DNA of 64,000 nt from Ceratotherium simum simum (taxonomy: Eukaryota > Chordata > Mammalia > Perissodactyla > Rhinocerotidae): positions 321,231-385,230 of the forward strand of contig NW_004454216.1 in the NCBI RefSeq assembly GCF_000283155.1. The letters run 5' to 3'. A model generated the notes under the pieces. That model had not been told where the DNA came from. It searched no databases and was given only the letters and a program-made list of their open reading frames with translations. This document shows, one piece after another, positions 53,061-64,000 of the stretch. A program made the position numbers and the translations under genes. Numbering within the stretch: the stretch's first letter is position 1; every line of letters begins with the position of its first letter.

Positions 53061-54254
53061 GTTCATTCTCTCACTGTAGAGAGCTTGCTTACGTAAGGAA
53101 TGGAAGGCTTCTTATTTTTAATTTTTAGTGTGCAAACTTTTTATGAAAGAAAGGAAACCACAAAGGAAAGATCCATCCCACTGGAACATTAAACTGTTAT
53201 GTCCAGACGATACAGAATTTTAAATTTAGAAAGGATATTCGAGGTCTTCTGGCTCACTCTCTCATTTCGGTTATCAGCTGCTTAGTGGCAGAGAAGAGCA
53301 TAGACTCCCTCGGCCCGGCCCACTGCCACCAATGTTATTAAATAAACAGAAACTCACCTGAACAGAAATGCAAATAGGTACACTACAGTAGGAGAGAAGG
53401 AAATTTTGCTGGTAGTATGTGTCTTGATTGAGGGTGGGGTTGAGGTGGGAGGGAAAAGTATAGAGGCTGGCAAAAATGTTTAGCACACTTAAAAAATGTC
53501 TATGATTTAAATTTAAGATTATTTACAATAAAATATACACTTAGCATGGACCGGAGTAGGTGGAGGCCCAGGAGGGGGTGGCACAGGGTGGTTCTGGTCC
53601 CCTCTTAGTTTCCCCTCTCAACCTGATAGCCGTGAGCATGGATTCAGTTGAGCCCTTGCTAGGACAAGTAAGCAATGGCCAAACAGCAAATAAGGCAACT
53701 CCGTGTCCAACAAGTAAGAATTGGCAGGCAAAGATGGTACAGTCTCATAATAGAAGACTGTGCAGTCCTTAACAACGTGTAATAAAACTACCTAAAGACA
53801 TGGGATGATACTCATGATATGCTGTTCAAGAAATTAAAAAACAAACGTGCAGCAAGCATGTACCGTGAAACCAATTTGTTTTTAAAATATGAATAGACAT
53901 AGGAAGAAAAGATAGAGCATTATTAACATCCTTGTGAGCTAGACAGGGAAGAGATGACTAGTGCTGGTCCCAGGATGCTGAAACAAACAAACAACGGCAA
54001 CAACAAACTTACCTGAGCTTCAGGGGGATTAAGTGGCTTGTCCAATATTACGTAAGTGATAAGTGGCAAAGTCTCAGCTGGAAACAGATTTCAGATTCTC
54101 AATTCAATGTTTTCCGCTGGACCATTCTAATCCACTCCTTCCTCAGACTGCTGGTTGTCCCTCACAGGGATATACATTTCGGGAAGGACATGTTACTTTG
54201 AAGTAGCCATACTGACATGGCCACAGAGTCATTTAGATGCTCTTAGAAAAACAG

Positions 54255-54276
54255 TTTTTTTTTTTTTTTTTTTTTT
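54255..54276 (+). repeat. (T)22 homopolymer
   Basis: Twenty-two consecutive T; reads as poly(A) in the CASR sense. No SINE body is attached on the adjoining sides. Confidence 0.95.
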
Positions 54277-56049
54277 GCTTTAAAGAACTGATGCGGTAAT
54301 CTACTCACCAGACATCCTCCCTGCTTCCTGAATCTCTCCTGGACAAGTGGTGTGGGCAACCTGCCAGGTGCTTTATGCACACACTCTGTGTACCTAGGCT
54401 ATCAGAGCTGGCGGGGACTTTGGGAATTACTTAGCAAATGAGAAAACCAAGGGTCAAGACAAAGTGAGTTGTCTTTACCCCAAGTTGGGAATGGACCCTC
54501 CCCAGGCTCCTTCCAGTCCCCATTATCTCACTTTGTAGACTCTACTCTGAAATACTGCGATTGTCTTTTAGAGGCTATCCCAGAATAAGACCAAACCTCC
54601 CCCCCTACAATCCTGGAAGAAAGTGGCCAGCCAGCTCTCTGGGAGAATTCTCATTTACTGGCCTGGGGCAAGAAGGAGGGGTTTGAATAGATGTGGATTC
54701 AAGTGTTTGTGTGGAGAATGTGCTAGCTTAATGGATCTAAAAGGAAGTGGGAGAAGATGGGAGTTAAATGGACAAATAAGAGAGAGGTGAGTGAAAGGTA
54801 AAAGGTATTTTATATTTGCCGTAGTTGTGGGTTAAATCCTTGTACAATCTGCAGAGATGTCATCCTTACTTACAGGATGAACTCTGTGAGACTCAGAGAG
54901 GGGAAGCGACTTGAGCAGGTCACACTGTAATAAATGATGGAGAAAGAATTTAAACCTTGGTTGGACTGTTCCCAGAAGACTTCACTGGTGTACTGGAGAT
55001 TTTTGTTGTTGTTTTGATTGTTACTGTCGTTCTAGCTGCAATAGATCAGTAAAGATTCTGCATCTTTAATACGAGGTTCATTGAGTTCAGAGTTCAGTTC
55101 TCAAGGTGGCTTAATAAAAACTGCAGAAATAGAGCCTCTTCCATACCATCAGGTTCAGTCTTCACATTTGCTGAATGAAAGATTAGTGAATTCAGAGCTT
55201 CCTCCAAACCCCTGTAGATCCCTCCTCTGCCCCATTGTGGACCATCTAGTTGAAGATGTGCCATGGGTAGGGATGTTCTGAAGCTGTGGTAGGGAGAGGC
55301 TGGGGCTGGGGCTAAAACAAGAGAGACTTTAGCATCAAGATGGCAGCTGAAACAGTGAGGGTTGATGATTCTCCAAGGAAGGGAGTGAGGGGAAAAGAAA
55401 ATGAATGATAGCCTTAAAGTAGAATTTCCCAAAGTGTTCTTGGTCACATATATATGGAAACGCTGTGTTAAATAAAAATAACCGTGTCTCTTTACTGCAG
55501 GACTTATCCGAGCCTTTAATAGTCTAATGCGCATTGCAGACTCTCCAAGAAAAGGGCAATAAATAAAGTTGAAAGTTAAGAAGACAAAAATAATGTCATT
55601 CTGTTAATTTTCTTGTTCTTTTTTCTATTCTACTGGATCTCAAGTTCTAAGTGCTATAAGTCCTTCATATCCTGTGATTTATTTAATTCATTTGTGGTTA
55701 ACTGTGATCATCAAGGATGCTGATGATGACTAACAGGGATGCTGCTCTGTATTCCTCTAGAAATTCTCAGTCTGTGTCACACTGGATATCCAATGGTTGG
55801 AAATAATCAGTACTATCTGACACTTCACTGGCTCCTGGCTTCTTGTCATAAGTTGCCAGCCTTTCTGCATGTTGCTGGGCAGCATCTAGCATTGGCTGGG
55901 GATTGAGACTGGAAGAAGAGCAGGAAGGAGCGGTCAGATGCAAGCAAGCTCCAGGAGGAGGCTCGTTGCTGCTTCTTGTGATTGACAGCAGAATGGACCC
56001 TCCTTCTTTGTCCTGTCTGCATTGGGATCAGGTGTCTCTTCTATTTCTC

Positions 56050-56290
56050 TGTCTCTTTTATAAAAACATTTTTTTAAGGTATAACTTACATATAATAAAG
56101 TTCACAAATCGTAAAAGTACAACTTGATGAATTTTTACAAATGTACAACATCCACGTAACCACCATCCAGATCAAGACATAGAACAGTGCCAGCACCCCA
56201 GAAAACTCCCTCATGCCCCTCCCAGTCAGTTACACCCCCAACTACGATTCTGATTTCTGTCACTTTAGATTAGTTTTGCTTGTTCCTTAA
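56050..56290. repeat. L1-associated fragment
   Basis: AAGGTATAACTTACATATAA, CATCCACGTAACCACCATCC and AGATCAAGACATAGAACAGT match the same L1M-type text seen near 21.3 and 45 kb. Confidence 0.7.
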
Positions 56291-57234
56291 CTTCACACGT
56301 AACTCACAGCCTGGAGAGGCTTGCCTTGCACAGTAATGCCCCTCGATGTGGCCATTACTCACACTCCAGCTGCCACACGTGCTCCTCATGGTTGACACAA
56401 TGTGTGTATACGCACATGTGCACGCAGCTATACCAGCATGGCAGCAGTGAGCTGAAACTTGTCACAGAATTCTGAATATTTTACCTTATGTGCAAAATGC
56501 TATTGAGATGGCAGGGATTAAGAGGATGGGATCAGGAAGGCAAGTATGTTCCCAGAGAGGCTACCAAAAGGCCTCACACTCTAGATCAAACCAAGTCTGC
56601 AAGGCAGGGACTCCTCTCGTCTAAGTCACAAAGAGCTAAAGAACATTGGGATCACACTATTCGCTATTCTACAATGGATCTCAAATGTCTGAATCATCCA
56701 TCAAATGTCTCATCAAACTGGTGTCATAGATGGCACATCTCCATCCCTCTAACCTTTAACTGGTGGCTTTGCCACTCTCACTTCCACGGCTGGCTCAGCC
56801 CTATACCAGGTGTTGAACTAGTTCCCACTTCTGGCTCCAGGAAGGCAGTGCTTGTAGAGAGCTAGCCCAACTTTGGGCTGCTGTGACTTTGGTGACCCTA
56901 GTCTTGGTGAACTCTGATCCCAGTTACCCTGGTGCCAGGTTTGGGTCTCTGACCCCTGATCTGGGTTGGGTCTCCCTGATGCCAACAACATGCTCTTCTG
57001 GACCTTAGACAATTGCAGCCCCATCCTTGCCTGAACTCAGGAGATTCTGTTTCTACAGGCAGGTTACACCTGGTGGTCAACCTCTGCAACTGAATCAAGC
57101 CACCACTGCTTTAGGGTCATTTGGATCTTAAATGAGGCCAGTTGAATTTATCTACAAAAAGCATCTGTCTACCTCATATCTGTCTACTCCTTCCTGATTC
57201 TCTGACACACCCCTAGTCCAAGCCATCATCTTCT

Positions 57235-57534
57235 TCTTTTTTTTTTTTTTTTTGTGAGGAAGATCAGCCCTGAGCTAACATCCATGCTAATCCTCCTCTT
57301 TTTGCTGAGGAAGACCGGCTCTGAGCTAACATCTATTGCCAATCCTCCTCCTTTTTTCCCCCAAAGCCCCAGTAGATAGTTGTATGTCATAGTTGCACAT
57401 CCTTCTAGTTGCTGTATGTGGGACACGGCCTCAGCATGGCCGGAGAAGTGGTGCGTTGGTGCGCGCCCGGGATCCGAACCTGGGCCGCCAGTAGCGGAGC
57501 GCGCGCACTTAACCGCTAAGCCTCGGGGCCGGCT
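57235..57534 (-). mobile_element. ERE-type SINE (long form, well preserved)
   Basis: Poly(T), two GAGCTAACATC modules, CCCCAAAGCCCCAGTAGATA, then CGCCCGGGATCCGAACCTGG and head GGGGCCGGC. A perfect 17-bp target duplication CCAAGCCATCATCTTCT lies at 57218-57234 and 57535-57551, marking a young insertion. Confidence 0.97.
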
Positions 57535-57659
57535 CCAAGCCATCATCTTCTATCGCCTCAATAACAGACTCCTAACTGGTCCCCCTGCTTTCACTCTTGC
57601 TCTAAAATAATCCATTGTTTCCTCATTTTTCACACAGCAGTTAGAGTAATCTTTTAAAC

Positions 57660-58140
57660 ACTGACCAATAATCTGCCTCTCCAGCCCTATTCTGTATGGC
57701 TCCCCCTTTGCTCGTATTTTCAGCCACCCTAGTCTCCTACCTGCTCCTGGAACACGCCCAGCTCTGGCCTTGCTGTTACCTCGGCCTGGAATGCTCTTCT
57801 CCCGGCTGCCTCCTTCTCAACCTTCAGGTCTGACCTTAAATGTCACCTCCGTAGGTAGGTCTTTCCTCACTACCCTATCAAAAGCTGCCCTCACCCCAGT
57901 TTTCTGACATCCCTGTGTATTGTTTCTTCATAGCACTTATCTGTAATCACACACTCTGTAAGACGTAACTGTAATTTGCAAATGCAAACGTGATTATCTG
58001 TTTACTTATTTATTATCAACTCTCTAGCTCCAAACCTAGATTATAACCCCTGTCTGTGTTGTTCAGTTTAATCCTCAGTATTTAGCACAGTGTCTGGAAT
58101 TTAGTAGGGGCTTAATAAATAGTTGCTGAATGAACGAACA
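57660..58140 (+). repeat. L2 LINE fragment
   Basis: GGAATGCTCTTCTCCCGGCT, CCTTCAGGTCTGACC and TTTAGTAGGGGCTTAATAAA with GTTGCTGAATGAACGAA are L2 3' text. Edges approximate. Confidence 0.75.
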
Positions 58141-58209
58141 GATTATTCACCCCTCCTCTTTCCTACCTCCTATATCCTACATCACAAGATCCTGTAGATT
58201 TTGCCTCCT

Positions 58210-58940
58210 AAATAACTCTTGATTCTTTCCACTTCTTTCCAGCTCCACCACTGCCACCTGGGGTCAAGCTACCACCAACCCTCACATGGCCTCCTACATT
58301 GTCTCCCCGCATTCACTTGGGCTCCCTGCCAATTCATTCTGCTTGCGGTGAATACAGAAATCTGGTCATTTCATGTCACTTCAATGGCTTTCTTTGCTGT
58401 GAGGGTCAAGACCACAATTCTTATTATGGTCTGCAAGGCCCTACCTGGTGTAGTCCCCTCGAGCCCCAACCTCATTTTCTGCTCTACAACCCATCACTCT
58501 CACTACTTCAGGTGTGACTATGTCCTGTTCCTTCAAGCCTCAAGGCCTTTGCATCTGTTGTTCCTTCCACTGGGAATCTGCTTCTTCTCACTCTTTGCTA
58601 CATTAGTCCTGCTCATTATTTGGCTCTCAGCTCACATGTCAGTTACTTAAGGAAGCTTTCCCTGAATCCTCCCTGCCCACTCCCCATTCATCCCACACAA
58701 GATTGGGTCTGCTCAGCTACATGACCTCACAGAATTATACTTGCCCATCATTGCACTTAAAACAAGTTCTAACAAAATACTCGTTTCTGTAATTGTTTGT
58801 TTACTGCTTGTCTCCTTCATTAGACAGCAAGCTCCATGGAGATGAGGGCTATGTCTGTTTGGTTCACTGTCATATCTCCAGTGGAAGGCAGAATGCCTTA
58901 TATACAGTAAACACTCCATATATGTTGAATGAATGAATAC
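58210..58940 (+). repeat. L2 LINE fragment(s)
   Basis: CTGCAAGGCCCTACCTGG, GCCTTTGCATCTGTTGTTCC and CATGGAGATGAGGGCTATGT with CACTCCATATATGTTGAATG are L2-like. An open frame across this stretch is incidental. Confidence 0.7.
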
Positions 58941-59104
58941 AAATAAAAAAGCAAAAATTCCAAAGGGTGAAATTATATCTATCAATTATGTGTGAGTAAC
59001 AGTAGCTCACTATTGATGAGGCACTCTTTCATGTGTCAAAAGTCAATGATAGCATATACACTGCCATCTTCCTAGCTCATAGAGTCTGTAAATTCCAATC
59101 TTTG

Positions 59105-59260
59105 TATTAATAATAATAATACCAAAAATAATAGCTAACATTTATTGAGCACTTTTTATGTCCCAGACTGTACTAGTGCCTGAAATTTCATCCTCCCAAC
59201 TACCTATTAGGATAGTACAGTTATTACTCTCATTTTTATAGATGAGATAACTATAGTTTT
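59105..59260 (-). repeat. MIR SINE
   Basis: AACATTTATTGAGCACTTTT, ATTTTTATAGATGAGATAAC. Edges approximate. Confidence 0.7.
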
Positions 59261-59445
59261 TAATCTTTCTCCCCCTTTTTAATGCATCATGGGAACTCCT
59301 AAGAAACCTTCTAGATCTCAGATTCCCTTGTTCTGTGAAAGATGAGTTGATGAGTTTTGAATGTCAAAAGAACTTTCAGGTAAACAGTAAATTGACCAGA
59401 TCCTTTTAAAATTCCAAAATAGACACCTCAGGCTGAGATCATTCA

Positions 59446-59463
59446 CCCCCCCCCCCCCCCCCC
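59446..59463 (+). repeat. (C)18 homopolymer
   Basis: Eighteen consecutive C; reads as an uninterrupted G run in the CASR sense strand. Confidence 0.95.
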
Positions 59464-59754
59464 AGGATGCTGAAAGCTAGAAATGCCAATGATAGTGATT
59501 CAAACTGTGCCTCACCAGCCTTCTCTGATTTCCCCTGCCCATGCTCGGGTTCCAGTATTGGAAAAATGATCATGAGGTCAAGGGCAAGGCAGCCTTGAAG
59601 GGATAAACCTGCAGCCTGAGGAGAGCAGAAGGGGAAAGAACAGTCCCATCCACTTATGCTTTGATGATGTGGTTGTCCAAGGAGTGACTGCATCCGTAGG
59701 AGGTGTGGCCATCAAGAAACAAGATTAATTTGACAAATATACTTAGATAATAGT

Positions 59755-59960
59755 GCCTTATATTTGTATAGGGCTTGACAGTTTGCAAAAGAGCTTTCAT
59801 GTCCATGACCTAATTTGATTTTCATAACAGCTTGTGAAAAGCAGACATTATGAACATCCCATTAAAGATGAGCAAACAGAGGCTCCGCGAGGGTAAGGAC
59901 CTGATCGAGGCCCATAGCCCTCAAGGGGCAAGCCCTGGCTCAGTTCCAGAGGTTATGGTT
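59755..59960 (-). repeat. MIR SINE
   Basis: TGTATAGGGCTTGACAGTTT, GATGAGCAAACAGAGGCTC and CGAGGGTAAGGACCTGATC are MIR-like. Edges approximate. Confidence 0.6.
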
Positions 59961-60500
59961 CCCAAGGCTTCTGCCACCCCATGCACATGTCCTTCAGAGA
60001 CAGCCCCTTGGAGGGCAGCTCTTGTTGGTGCTCAGAACACTTCTGACACGCGTGCCCCTCTTGGAGCCAATTTCTGAGCTGTCCAAGAAAACCAATTACA
60101 CCTGACTTGGCACCAAAATCTTGTTACTTGGCTTAATCATTACCTTACTCACCAGACTTAGCTGGCTCCTGGCAACTCCGACCTATTTCCAAAAATCAAA
60201 TCCTCCCTCAAAGGTGGAAACTTTGCCAAAACTGCTGATATTCAAAAGAATGGTATATATAGAGAAGTGTCTAGAATAGTGTTCACCAAATATTAATGAT
60301 GGACTTGTTGGTGTTTTAAAAAAAAATCTTTTAATGATGTTTGTTCTTTTTCACATTATTTGAAATCTGTATAATAAGCCATGTTTCACTTTAATGGGAA
60401 ACAATAGAAAGAGATTTCTTAAATAAAGAAAAATATCAGAAGCAAATATGCCAAAATATTAATAGTAGCTAATTTTGAGTTGTAGATATAGATGGTTGTC

Positions 60501-60524
60501 GTGTGTGTGTGTGTGTGTGTGTGT
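60501..60524 (+). repeat. (GT)12 microsatellite
   Basis: Twelve uninterrupted GT units. Confidence 0.97.
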
Positions 60525-61976
60525 TTTCCTTCACTCAATTCCCTGACAATCTTTTGAGCAACAGAAGTATCATGGAATGAGTGGAAAGCCTTTCAAGTGG
60601 CTTTACTTAAGGGGAGACCATACTCATTTGGCTGTGCATACACCAGTTTGTTGGTTTAAAATAAATCAGTAAGTTATTTTATGCCTCATTCATAGCCCAA
60701 CTGTCCAGTTGTGCCCTTAGTTGACTCCTGGAGGCAGAGGGCTGTAATCATAGTGTGGCCCAGCTTCCTCACATGTGTAGGTAAAGACTCTGTATCCATC
60801 TGTTATTCAAGATGGTTTGGCAGCGGTGTCTGGGACAGCAGCAAAGGCAAGGATAAACCTACTTCCTCCTCTCTTCCACCCTCCCCATTAGCGGGCCAGA
60901 AAACTCTGGTTTATGGCCTTTCGGTGGCACAGATTAGTTTCTTGGTGATGCATTCCACACTCCCGAGGTTAATAAATGACTCTGAAGAAAAGCAAGTCAT
61001 TTATCATGGGCTTTTGTGTGACCCTTAGTCCAGTCAAAGAAAAGATATTGTGCTTTAGGCACTTTCAAACAAGGAATTGGCCTTACTGATCCATTGGCAC
61101 ATGTCCAGTTAGGGGACATGGTCTTTTCTTGGTCACTTTCATTCCAAGAACTCCTTAGCATCTAAGAAAGATTTTATTCAGCTAAATTCTAGCCATTAGT
61201 CTAGACTGTAAAGAGTTCCTATACAGTCCAAGTACCAAGTGAACAACAACCGAGTTTACCTGAATAGTAGTTCACCCTTCCCTGTTGGGCGACAGTGGGG
61301 ACTCTGATGTGTTCGGCATGTGGCATTAGATGATCTTGATGTTCCCAGCCAGCCCTAATAGCTCTCTGAGGTTTATGAACATTTTGAACTAAGAGAGAAC
61401 AGTAAGGTTGTGTCTCCATCCACTTGTCTGAGCCATATAAGTGAGAGATTGGAGAACTAGGCTCTTTTCCAGCTCTGAACCTGCCTATCCACACCCCCCT
61501 TTAAGATATCAGAAAGCTACTGTGGCATATTTTTAGAGAAGTTCTAAAGAAAGCTTTTTTTTTTTTTTTTTAGAAGACAGCACAAATCAAAGGTTTAATG
61601 AGTAAAATGGATATTCTCTATTAAAGAATCTTCAAATGGATACTGCAGGTAGAAACAAGGAAAGCAGAGTCATAAAGTAGAATCAACAAACCTAAAAGAG
61701 CAAATGTCAGAATTTGGCACAGAGATCAGAGGGACAAAGGGATAAGGAAATAGTATACAACCACCACAAAAATGTAGGCACTTCCAAAAGCCACCTTGGA
61801 GTTTTCAAGAAGAGGGGATGACACAAGGTCAAGTGTCGAGGAGCTAAATGTGGGTGGAGAATGCACTGATATAGGTCCAGGACAACTGGCAGTATCTGGT
61901 CAAGAGGAACAACCACATGGAAGGAATGAGAAAGATATCTTCAAGTGGAGGGCTTGCACCTCTTAGAAACCACATA

Positions 61977-62343
61977 ACAACATCCAGAGCTGGCAGGAAC
62001 TGTAGAAGTGATCCTCACTGGTCTCCTATGGGCCACAGATAGACCCATATAGCAGAAGTGACTTACCAAAGGTCAACCAGAGTAACTGCATTCATTTACT
62101 TTATTTTGCATATTTGTCATTAGGACTGCCTTGATTCAGTTTATTGACATATTAAACCATAAATCACTATCCCCGTATTGACTCTATACAATCTGAAAAG
62201 CTTGCCTTGGATTTATATAGTATCTTGCCTCTGGGTAAACTCAAGTAGCTTCATATATATACATTTATAGAAACCACTGAGAATTATATCCTAGGAAGGG
62301 TTTTGATCCCAAATTAGCTATAAACAATGTTTATGCAAGTTGC
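61977..62343 (+). repeat. Left arm of a near-perfect long inverted repeat
   Basis: This 367-bp arm is the reverse complement of 63498-63864. Base-by-base comparison gives a single difference: A at 62049 opposite C at 63792 (T expected). The arm contains degraded repeat-like text and no open frame. The outer boundary is sharp at ACAACATCC and the inner one at CAAGTTGC; sequence diverges immediately outside both. Confidence 0.97.
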
Positions 62344-62495
62344 ATAACAGTTAGGAGCCAGGTTGAGCAAGTCATCCTACATTATCTTTGACCTTTCTTT
62401 GCTATGGTCATCAAAATGGCAGATAAAAAATGAGTGTTGATTTCAGTAATTCAGATAGGTGTTTTTTACACCGGCTTAGCTACTGTACCCAAATA

Positions 62496-62712
62496 CAGTC
62501 TCGTGCCGCATACCGACGTTTTGGTTAACCACAGACCGCATATCGCATATACAACAGTAGTCCCATAAGATTAGTACCATATAGCCTGGGTCTGTAGTAG
62601 GCTATACCATCTAGGTTTGTCTAAGTACACCCTATGATGTTCACACAACGATGAAATTGCTTAACGACGCATTTCTCAGAACATATCCCCATTGTTAAGC
62701 AACACATGACTA
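62496..62712. mobile_element. Small palindromic DNA-transposon fossil (Tigger/mariner-like MITE)
   Basis: The ends CAGTCTCGTGCCGCATACCG and GTTAAGCAACACATGACTA are imperfect inverted repeats (the second reads TAGTCATGTGTTGCTTAAC on the other strand). TA dinucleotides flank both sides (62494-62495, 62713-62714), as for TA-targeting Tc1/mariner/pogo elements. The interior keeps AACGACGCATTTCTCAGAAC. The exact family is not assigned. Confidence 0.85.
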
Positions 62713-62729
62713 TAGTTAAAAAAATTATA

Positions 62730-62751
62730 TATATTGCCTATAGGCAATATA
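62730..62751. repeat. Perfect 22-bp palindrome
   Basis: The sequence is self-complementary around 62740/62741 (core ATTGCCTATAGGCAAT). It sits 16 bp beyond the TA flank of the MITE. Confidence 0.97.
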
Positions 62752-63497
62752 CGAATCACACAGTCAGCAGTGGGTTGTTAACAAGGACTAGGAGGACCAA
62801 GAACCCTCTTGCATTCAGTATTGGCCTAGACTTCATACGTAGTATGGTGTCCAAGTATGTATATTTCAATCTTAGAGAAGGGGACCCAGACAAACTAGTC
62901 TATGCCCAGAGAAGTCAAACAATGAAAGCTTGGAAATGAAGCCATGAGGAGGAAACAAACTGTGAGAACTAACCCTGAGAGTTTGCCTGGAGAAAAGAAC
63001 TCTTAGTTGGACATGATTGGGGTCTTCAGAACGCTAAAAGAGGTCTTAGATTTTTTCTAGGTGGTTATGAAGAGTAGAACTGGACAGACAGGCAGAAATT
63101 CCACGGAGATAGATTTTGGTGGGATGTAAGGAAGAATTTTCTATCAGAACTGTACAACAATGCACTAGGTTTCCAACATAGCATAAGAAAAATGTCCTAT
63201 TATATCAATTATGACTATGCAACAATGGAAATACATGCCTCCCAAAGTGAGGGCGTAAAAGTGTTCAGAAAGAGGCTGGGTGATCAGGTTTGAGGGAAGC
63301 AGAGAAGGTATCTGGCCCTTGGTGAGTGTGGACATGAGATCTGCATGCCCCACTAGAAGAATCTGCAATTCTAAGAACTTAGAATTAAGTTATTAGAACT
63401 TAATAAATCTTGAATTTATATTGCTCCTTTCTTTCTTGGAACTTAAAGTGCTTTTACCTCTAGTCTCACAAGAGTCAGTGAATCACAGAAAAATGAA

Positions 63498-63864
63498 GCA
63501 ACTTGCATAAACATTGTTTATAGCTAATTTGGGATCAAAACCCTTCCTAGGATATAATTCTCAGTGGTTTCTATAAATGTATATATATGAAGCTACTTGA
63601 GTTTACCCAGAGGCAAGATACTATATAAATCCAAGGCAAGCTTTTCAGATTGTATAGAGTCAATACGGGGATAGTGATTTATGGTTTAATATGTCAATAA
63701 ACTGAATCAAGGCAGTCCTAATGACAAATATGCAAAATAAAGTAAATGAATGCAGTTACTCTGGTTGACCTTTGGTAAGTCACTTCTGCTACATGGGTCT
63801 ATCTGTGGCCCATAGGAGACCAGTGAGGATCACTTCTACAGTTCCTGCCAGCTCTGGATGTTGT
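63498..63864 (-). repeat. Right arm of a near-perfect long inverted repeat
   Basis: Reverse complement of 61977-62343, with one difference in 367 bp (63792). The arms and the spacer could fold into a long stem in a nascent CASR transcript, if this is intron 1 as inferred. Confidence 0.97.
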
Positions 63865-64000
63865 ACATTATCAAAGCCAGAGGCAGCTTTAAGACATGAT
63901 GTCCCAGAGAGCCAGCTAGCCCTTGACAGGGAGGTGGCTGGCAGCAGATATGGAAGGGGATGGAGAACTTACGCCCTTCCTATTTTTATCAGTTGCTTAT

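Larger units (their letters stand above)
62344..63497. other. Spacer of the long inverted repeat
   Basis: An 1154-bp spacer between the arms. It holds a Tigger-like MITE (62496-62712) and a 22-bp palindrome (62730-62751). No open frame of note, so it does not look like a transposon body flanked by terminal repeats. Confidence 0.9.
33955..64000 (-). other. CASR: CASR intron 1 (part; runs off the window)
   Basis: Everything upstream of exon 2 is read as intron 1. In human the first exons lie roughly 70 kb upstream as I recall, so their absence here is expected. The region holds most of the EREs, L1/L2/MIR fossils, two hAT MITEs, a CpG-rich island (52.38-52.83 kb) and the inverted repeat at 62-63.9 kb. 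No coding exon is seen. Confidence 0.75.

Noticed and set aside
58219..58650. 143-codon plus-strand open frame
   Set aside because: The stretch matches L2-type repeat text; no protein family is seen.
61977..63864. Interpretation of the long inverted repeat as a transposon with terminal inverted repeats
   Set aside because: The spacer has no transposase and no flanking target duplication was found; a segmental inverted duplication fits better.

Overview
This is mammalian genomic DNA carrying most of one gene, the extracellular calcium-sensing receptor CASR (a class C G-protein-coupled receptor), on the minus strand. Nine tRNA-derived SINEs of the ERE (equine repetitive element) type, several with visible target-site duplications, point to a perissodactyl (horse, rhinoceros or tapir group). 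I cannot name the species.

Layout along the plus strand (right to left for CASR): 1-2620 is intergenic DNA downstream of CASR. About 2622-4057 is the 3'UTR, whose likely poly(A) signal lies inside a MIR element. All six coding exons are present: exon 7 (4058-5571), exon 6 (6877-7000), exon 5 (11926-12156), exon 4 (26274-27158), exon 3 (30915-31221) and exon 2 (33528-33712 coding, with 5'UTR to 33954). The coding lengths 185, 307, 885, 231, 124 and 1514 bp join in frame to a predicted 1081-residue receptor. All introns have GT..AG ends and no exon contains a frameshift or premature stop. From 33955 to the window end I read intron 1; the non-coding first exon and the classical promoters are not seen and probably lie beyond 64 kb.

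The exons encode, in order, a signal peptide, a Venus-flytrap calcium and amino-acid binding domain, a cysteine-rich linker, seven transmembrane helices and a long cytoplasmic tail with a Gln/Pro-rich stretch. The introns hold old L1, L2, MIR and DNA-transposon fossils, the younger EREs, several microsatellites and a CpG-rich island near 52.4-52.8 kb.

I see no second protein-coding gene, no structural RNA gene and no novel protein system. The most unusual structure is a near-perfect inverted repeat near the right end: two 367-bp arms (61977-62343 and 63498-63864), 366/367 identical by manual comparison, around an 1154-bp spacer that holds a DNA-transposon fossil and a perfect 22-bp palindrome. 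Exon boundaries were read from the bases. Repeat family names come from recognition without a database search, and edges marked approximate should be treated so.
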